DNA of 16,890 bases from Succinatimonas hippei (GTDB lineage Bacteria; Pseudomonadota; Gammaproteobacteria; Enterobacterales; Succinivibrionaceae). The notes beneath the pieces were generated by a model. The model was not told the origin of the DNA. It saw only the letters and a list, made by a program, of their open reading frames with translations, and searched no databases. This document shows, piece after piece, positions 14,490 through 16,890 of this stretch. Numbering within the stretch: position 1 is the first letter of the stretch; the number at the start of each line of letters is the position of its first letter. The translations under genes were made by a program, and so were the position numbers. The stretch covers positions 1 to 16,890 of the forward strand of contig SFGV01000041.1 in NCBI GenBank assembly GCA_004557545.1, read 5' to 3'.

Positions 14490-14584
14490 GATCATGGTAA
14501 AAGGCTCTGACGGTAAGAATGGAGAAGCCATAATGGTTGAAACCGCCGGTATACGCGGCAAGCCAAACCTGGGCGGGTTAAAAA

Positions 14585-14616
14585 TTGACACTGAATAAGG
14601 CGTTCCTGAGTAAAAT
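14585..14616 (+). promoter_or_regulatory. Tentative promoter before the ABC exporter gene
   Basis: A perfect TTGACA (14585-14590) is followed by TAAAAT (14611-14616). The 20-base spacer is longer than the optimum of 17, so activity is uncertain. It would give the exporter its own transcript start. Confidence 0.3.
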
Positions 14617-14620
14617 TTGC

Positions 14621-14645
14621 TCTCGGAGTTTTGAAAAATCCGAGA
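14621..14645 (+). repeat. Stem-loop in the leader of the ABC exporter gene
   Basis: TCTCGGA (14621-14627) and TCCGAGA (14639-14645) form a 7-bp stem with an 11-base loop, about 37 bases before the start codon. It has no T tract after it and is more likely a leader structure than a terminator. Confidence 0.45.
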
Positions 14646-14681
14646 ATAGGAAAAGCCTTATTCTCAATATCAGTACGGTAC

Positions 14682-16505
14682 ATGTTTAAGACAATTAAAT
14701 TTCTTATCTCTTTTATAAAAAACGATAAGAACAAAGATACCCAGATCAAATGGTCGCTTTACCTGAGAGTCTGGCGAGAGGTCGGACTGCCATACTGGAA
14801 GTCTCTGGTAGTCGCGGTCATCTGCACCGCTCTTGCCACCTCCGCTGAGGGCTTCGCGATCACTCTTGTCCAGAAGATTATAGATAAAGGCTTTATCGAA
14901 AAGAACATGGCCTACCTGTACATGATTGGTCTGCAGCTTATCGGCGCTTACGTGGTAAAGAGTATTTTCTCGTACTCAAAAACCATCTCGATTGCCAGAG
15001 TAGGTTTTCTGGGCGCGTGTTCTCTTCGCAAGCGTCTTTTCAGGCATATGGTCTATCTTTCACAGGACTTCTTTCAGTCTGTGCAGACCGGACCAATCAT
15101 GAACGGCTTTACCGGACTTGCCAGCATGATGCTCGGTATGGTGACCTCAAGCGTTATGGGTATGATCCAGAACATAATAAGTCTCATCGTCATGGTGGGG
15201 CTGATGTTCTGGTATGCCCCTCAGATCACCGCCACCTTGTTTATTCTGGGACCTGCCATCGCGGTGGTAGTAACGATTCTTGCCCGCCGCCGTCGTGCCG
15301 TTGCGCGCAAGCGCTTTATGTATGACGCCGAATCGATGTCGGTTATGACCGAGGATATCCTTGGCATAAAAACCATTCAGGCTTTCGGTACAGAGGAATA
15401 CGAGTACAACAAAATTAGCAAAATTGAAGAGAACCGCGTAAAGGTCGGTGTAAAGGGCGCGAGCCTGACCGGCATGCAGTCACCTTTGCTTGAGATCATG
15501 ATTTCCGTAGGCCTGTGCGGAGCGCTGATTGTGGGCGGTCATTTCATAACCGCCGGCGATCTGACAACCGGTGACTTTACCGCCTTCCTCCTTGCGATGA
15601 CCGCGGCCTATAAACCGGTCAAAGGCCTTACCAATGTGTCAGGCGGAATACAGGAGGGACTGGTAGCCGCGGAATCGCTTTTCGGAATGTTTGATTACAA
15701 ACAGCTTATTAAGGATGATCCTAAGGCTGTCGAATTAAAACGCGGACCGATGGAAGTTAAGTTTAATGATGTCAGGTTCTTCTATAACCCTCATGAGGGC
15801 GATGTCATAAAGGGACTCTCGCTTGATATCAAACCAGGACAGATCTGCGCTTTTGTCGGATCCTCAGGCGGTGGCAAGTCCACGCTATTCAATCTGCTCC
15901 TGAGATTTTTTGACCCTCAGCACGGGAGCATCACCATAAACGGTACTGATATCCGCAAATACACGCTAAGTAGTCTCAGAGGTTCGATGGCGCTGGTTTC
16001 CCAGGATGTCTTCCTCTTTAACGACACGGTCTTTGAGAACATCAGATATGGTGTTCCCAACGCGACCAGAGAGCAGGTGATCATGGCGGCCAGGGCCGCA
16101 GAGGCGGATGAGTTTATAAATACCTTCCCGGAGAAATACGATATGCGGGTAGGCGAGAGAGGCATGCTGCTCTCCGGCGGTCAGAAACAGCGCATCGCCA
16201 TTGCGAGAGCTATTTTAAGAGACTCTCCCATCCTGCTTCTGGATGAGGCCACCAGCGCGCTTGACAGTAACTCTGAGGCTTTAATTCAGAAGGCCTTAAA
16301 GAAGCTTATGAAGGGGCGCACGGTATTTGTGATCGCTCACCGCCTGTCAACCATTCTTGACTCTGACGTGATCTGCTACATAAAGAACGGACAGATCACT
16401 GAAAAAGGCACTGACGCCGAGCTTATGGCACTAAACGGTGATTACAAGAAACTGCGGGATCTTCAGTTTAAGACTGAAAAAGAACGGGCACTGAAAGCGC
16501 AATGA
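14682..16505 (+). CDS. MsbA-like ABC exporter, fused membrane and ATPase domains
   Basis: 607 residues (E. coli MsbA 582). Residues about 35-320 form a six-helix type IV (ABC exporter) membrane domain. Residues 350-607 form the ATPase, with Walker A GSSGGGKST (393-401), Q-loop Gln441 (VSQDVFLFND), signature LSGGQ (497-501), Walker B LLLDEATSALD (518-528) and switch His553 (VIAHRLST). All catalytic residues are present, so an active homodimer is expected. MsbA-type exporters flip lipid-linked molecules such as lipid A-core across the inner membrane. Its place between two glycosyltransferase genes suggests a glycan-lipid substrate, but peptide or drug export is possible. The start was set at the ATG at 14682, since the upstream TTG at 14631 lies inside the stem-loop. 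The ribosome site is weak. Confidence 0.88.
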   Translation: MFKTIKFLISFIKNDKNKDTQIKWSLYLRVWREVGLPYWKSLVVAVICTALATSAEGFAITLVQKIIDKGFIEKNMAYLYMIGLQLIGAYVVKSIFSYSKTISIARVGFLGACSLRKRLFRHMVYLSQDFFQSVQTGPIMNGFTGLASMMLGMVTSSVMGMIQNIISLIVMVGLMFWYAPQITATLFILGPAIAVVVTILARRRRAVARKRFMYDAESMSVMTEDILGIKTIQAFGTEEYEYNKISKIEENRVKVGVKGASLTGMQSPLLEIMISVGLCGALIVGGHFITAGDLTTGDFTAFLLAMTAAYKPVKGLTNVSGGIQEGLVAAESLFGMFDYKQLIKDDPKAVELKRGPMEVKFNDVRFFYNPHEGDVIKGLSLDIKPGQICAFVGSSGGGKSTLFNLLLRFFDPQHGSITINGTDIRKYTLSSLRGSMALVSQDVFLFNDTVFENIRYGVPNATREQVIMAARAAEADEFINTFPEKYDMRVGERGMLLSGGQKQRIAIARAILRDSPILLLDEATSALDSNSEALIQKALKKLMKGRTVFVIAHRLSTILDSDVICYIKNGQITEKGTDAELMALNGDYKKLRDLQFKTEKERALKAQ

Positions 16506-16545
16506 TCACACGTCACAATCAAAGCATGGACTGGCCGGGAGGCTT

Positions 16546-16890
16546 ATGAGGATCCTTCTTTGCTCAAATTACCCGGTCTTTACCGGCTCTGGCGGTGCTG
16601 AGAAGGTCTTTTGGGAGATGGGAGATCATTTTGCCTCAGAGGGCAATGATGTCATGTGCCTTGGATTTGAAAAAGGCGCGGATCCTGAAAAGCCTTCCTT
16701 TCATCCTCATGGTGATCTTGTAAAGACAGTAAACCCCGGCAGGCACTATAAAAAATCCTTGGCTGTGCAATTACTCGCCGCGCTTCTGTTTTTCTGTCCG
16801 CAAACGCGCAGAAGGGTAAGAGACTCATTAGAGGGAAAGCGCAAGGGGCAGCTTATAAAAAGCGAGCTTGACGAGATCGGAAGAGCGTCG
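16546..16890 (+). CDS. Glycosyltransferase family 4 type protein, N-terminal part cut by contig end
   Basis: 115 codons are open to the window end without a stop. The N-terminus MRILLCSNYPVFTGSGGAEK followed by VFWEMGDHFASEGNDVMCLG has the beta strand, glycine loop and GGAEK-helix pattern of GT-B fold family 4 glycosyltransferases. The C-terminal donor-binding half is missing. GGGAGG lies about 5 bases before the ATG. It starts 40 bases after the ABC exporter stop, so both are probably in one operon that builds a surface glycan. The last six codons (after residue 109) come wholly or partly from an adapter sequence beginning at 16874 and should not be read as protein. Donor and acceptor cannot be predicted. 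Confidence 0.75.
   Translation, partial: MRILLCSNYPVFTGSGGAEKVFWEMGDHFASEGNDVMCLGFEKGADPEKPSFHPHGDLVKTVNPGRHYKKSLAVQLLAALLFFCPQTRRRVRDSLEGKRKGQLIKSELDEIGRAS
16874..16890 (+). other. Illumina TruSeq adapter remnant at the contig end
   Basis: AGATCGGAAGAGCGTCG equals the first 17 bases of the TruSeq read-2 adapter. It is very unlikely to be genomic at the exact end of a window. True genome sequence probably stops at or near 16873. Confidence 0.93.

Noticed and set aside
14494..14598. 34-codon plus-strand frame between the GlfT2-like gene and the ABC exporter gene
   Set aside because: No clear ribosome site and no recognisable sequence. It is probably chance in an intergenic region.
14631..14681. 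TTG start adding 17 residues to the ABC exporter
   Set aside because: The TTG lies in the loop of a stem-loop with GGAG too close to it. The ATG at 14682 gives a normal exporter N-terminus.

Overview
The window looks like a piece of a gammaproteobacterial chromosome of moderate GC content. FrsA, UspE, ModF, MurJ, ProB and ProA all read as close relatives of their gammaproteobacterial versions, and frsA lying next to proBA recalls the Escherichia coli neighbourhood (frsA-crl-phoE-proB-proA). Assignment to the Succinivibrionaceae/Aeromonadales is only a guess. The last 17 bases match the start of the Illumina TruSeq read-2 adapter exactly, so the right edge is probably an untrimmed contig end.

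Left part (1-2500). A three-repeat CRISPR array with an AT-rich leader-like flank lies at the edge, with no cas genes in view. It is followed by about 500 bases without a credible gene that can form a series of hairpins and may encode a structured RNA. Next come a solitary HicB-type antitoxin gene with its own terminator, then a tandem-domain UspE gene with its own terminator. Both genes are on the minus strand.

Middle part (2500-9720). murJ (lipid II flippase) is followed upstream by an 840-base AT-rich gene-free stretch with several palindromes and DnaA-box-like sites, then a GufA-type ZIP metal transporter on the minus strand. Divergent from it is a tight plus-strand operon, frsA-proB-proA. 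frsA and proB overlap by ATGA, and proB and proA make proline from glutamate.

Right part (9720-16890). A molybdate-type double ATP-binding protein (ModF) converges on proA. Divergent from modF is a second, diverged UspE-like gene with a hairpin-bearing leader and a strong terminator. The window then enters a surface-glycan locus: a GlfT2-like galactofuranosyltransferase-type enzyme, an MsbA-like ABC exporter, and the N-terminus of a family 4 type glycosyltransferase cut by the contig end. These three probably act together in building and exporting a glycan or glycolipid.

Most of the window is ordinary chromosomal housekeeping. The least explained stretches are the candidate structured RNA beside the CRISPR array and the gene-free region upstream of murJ.
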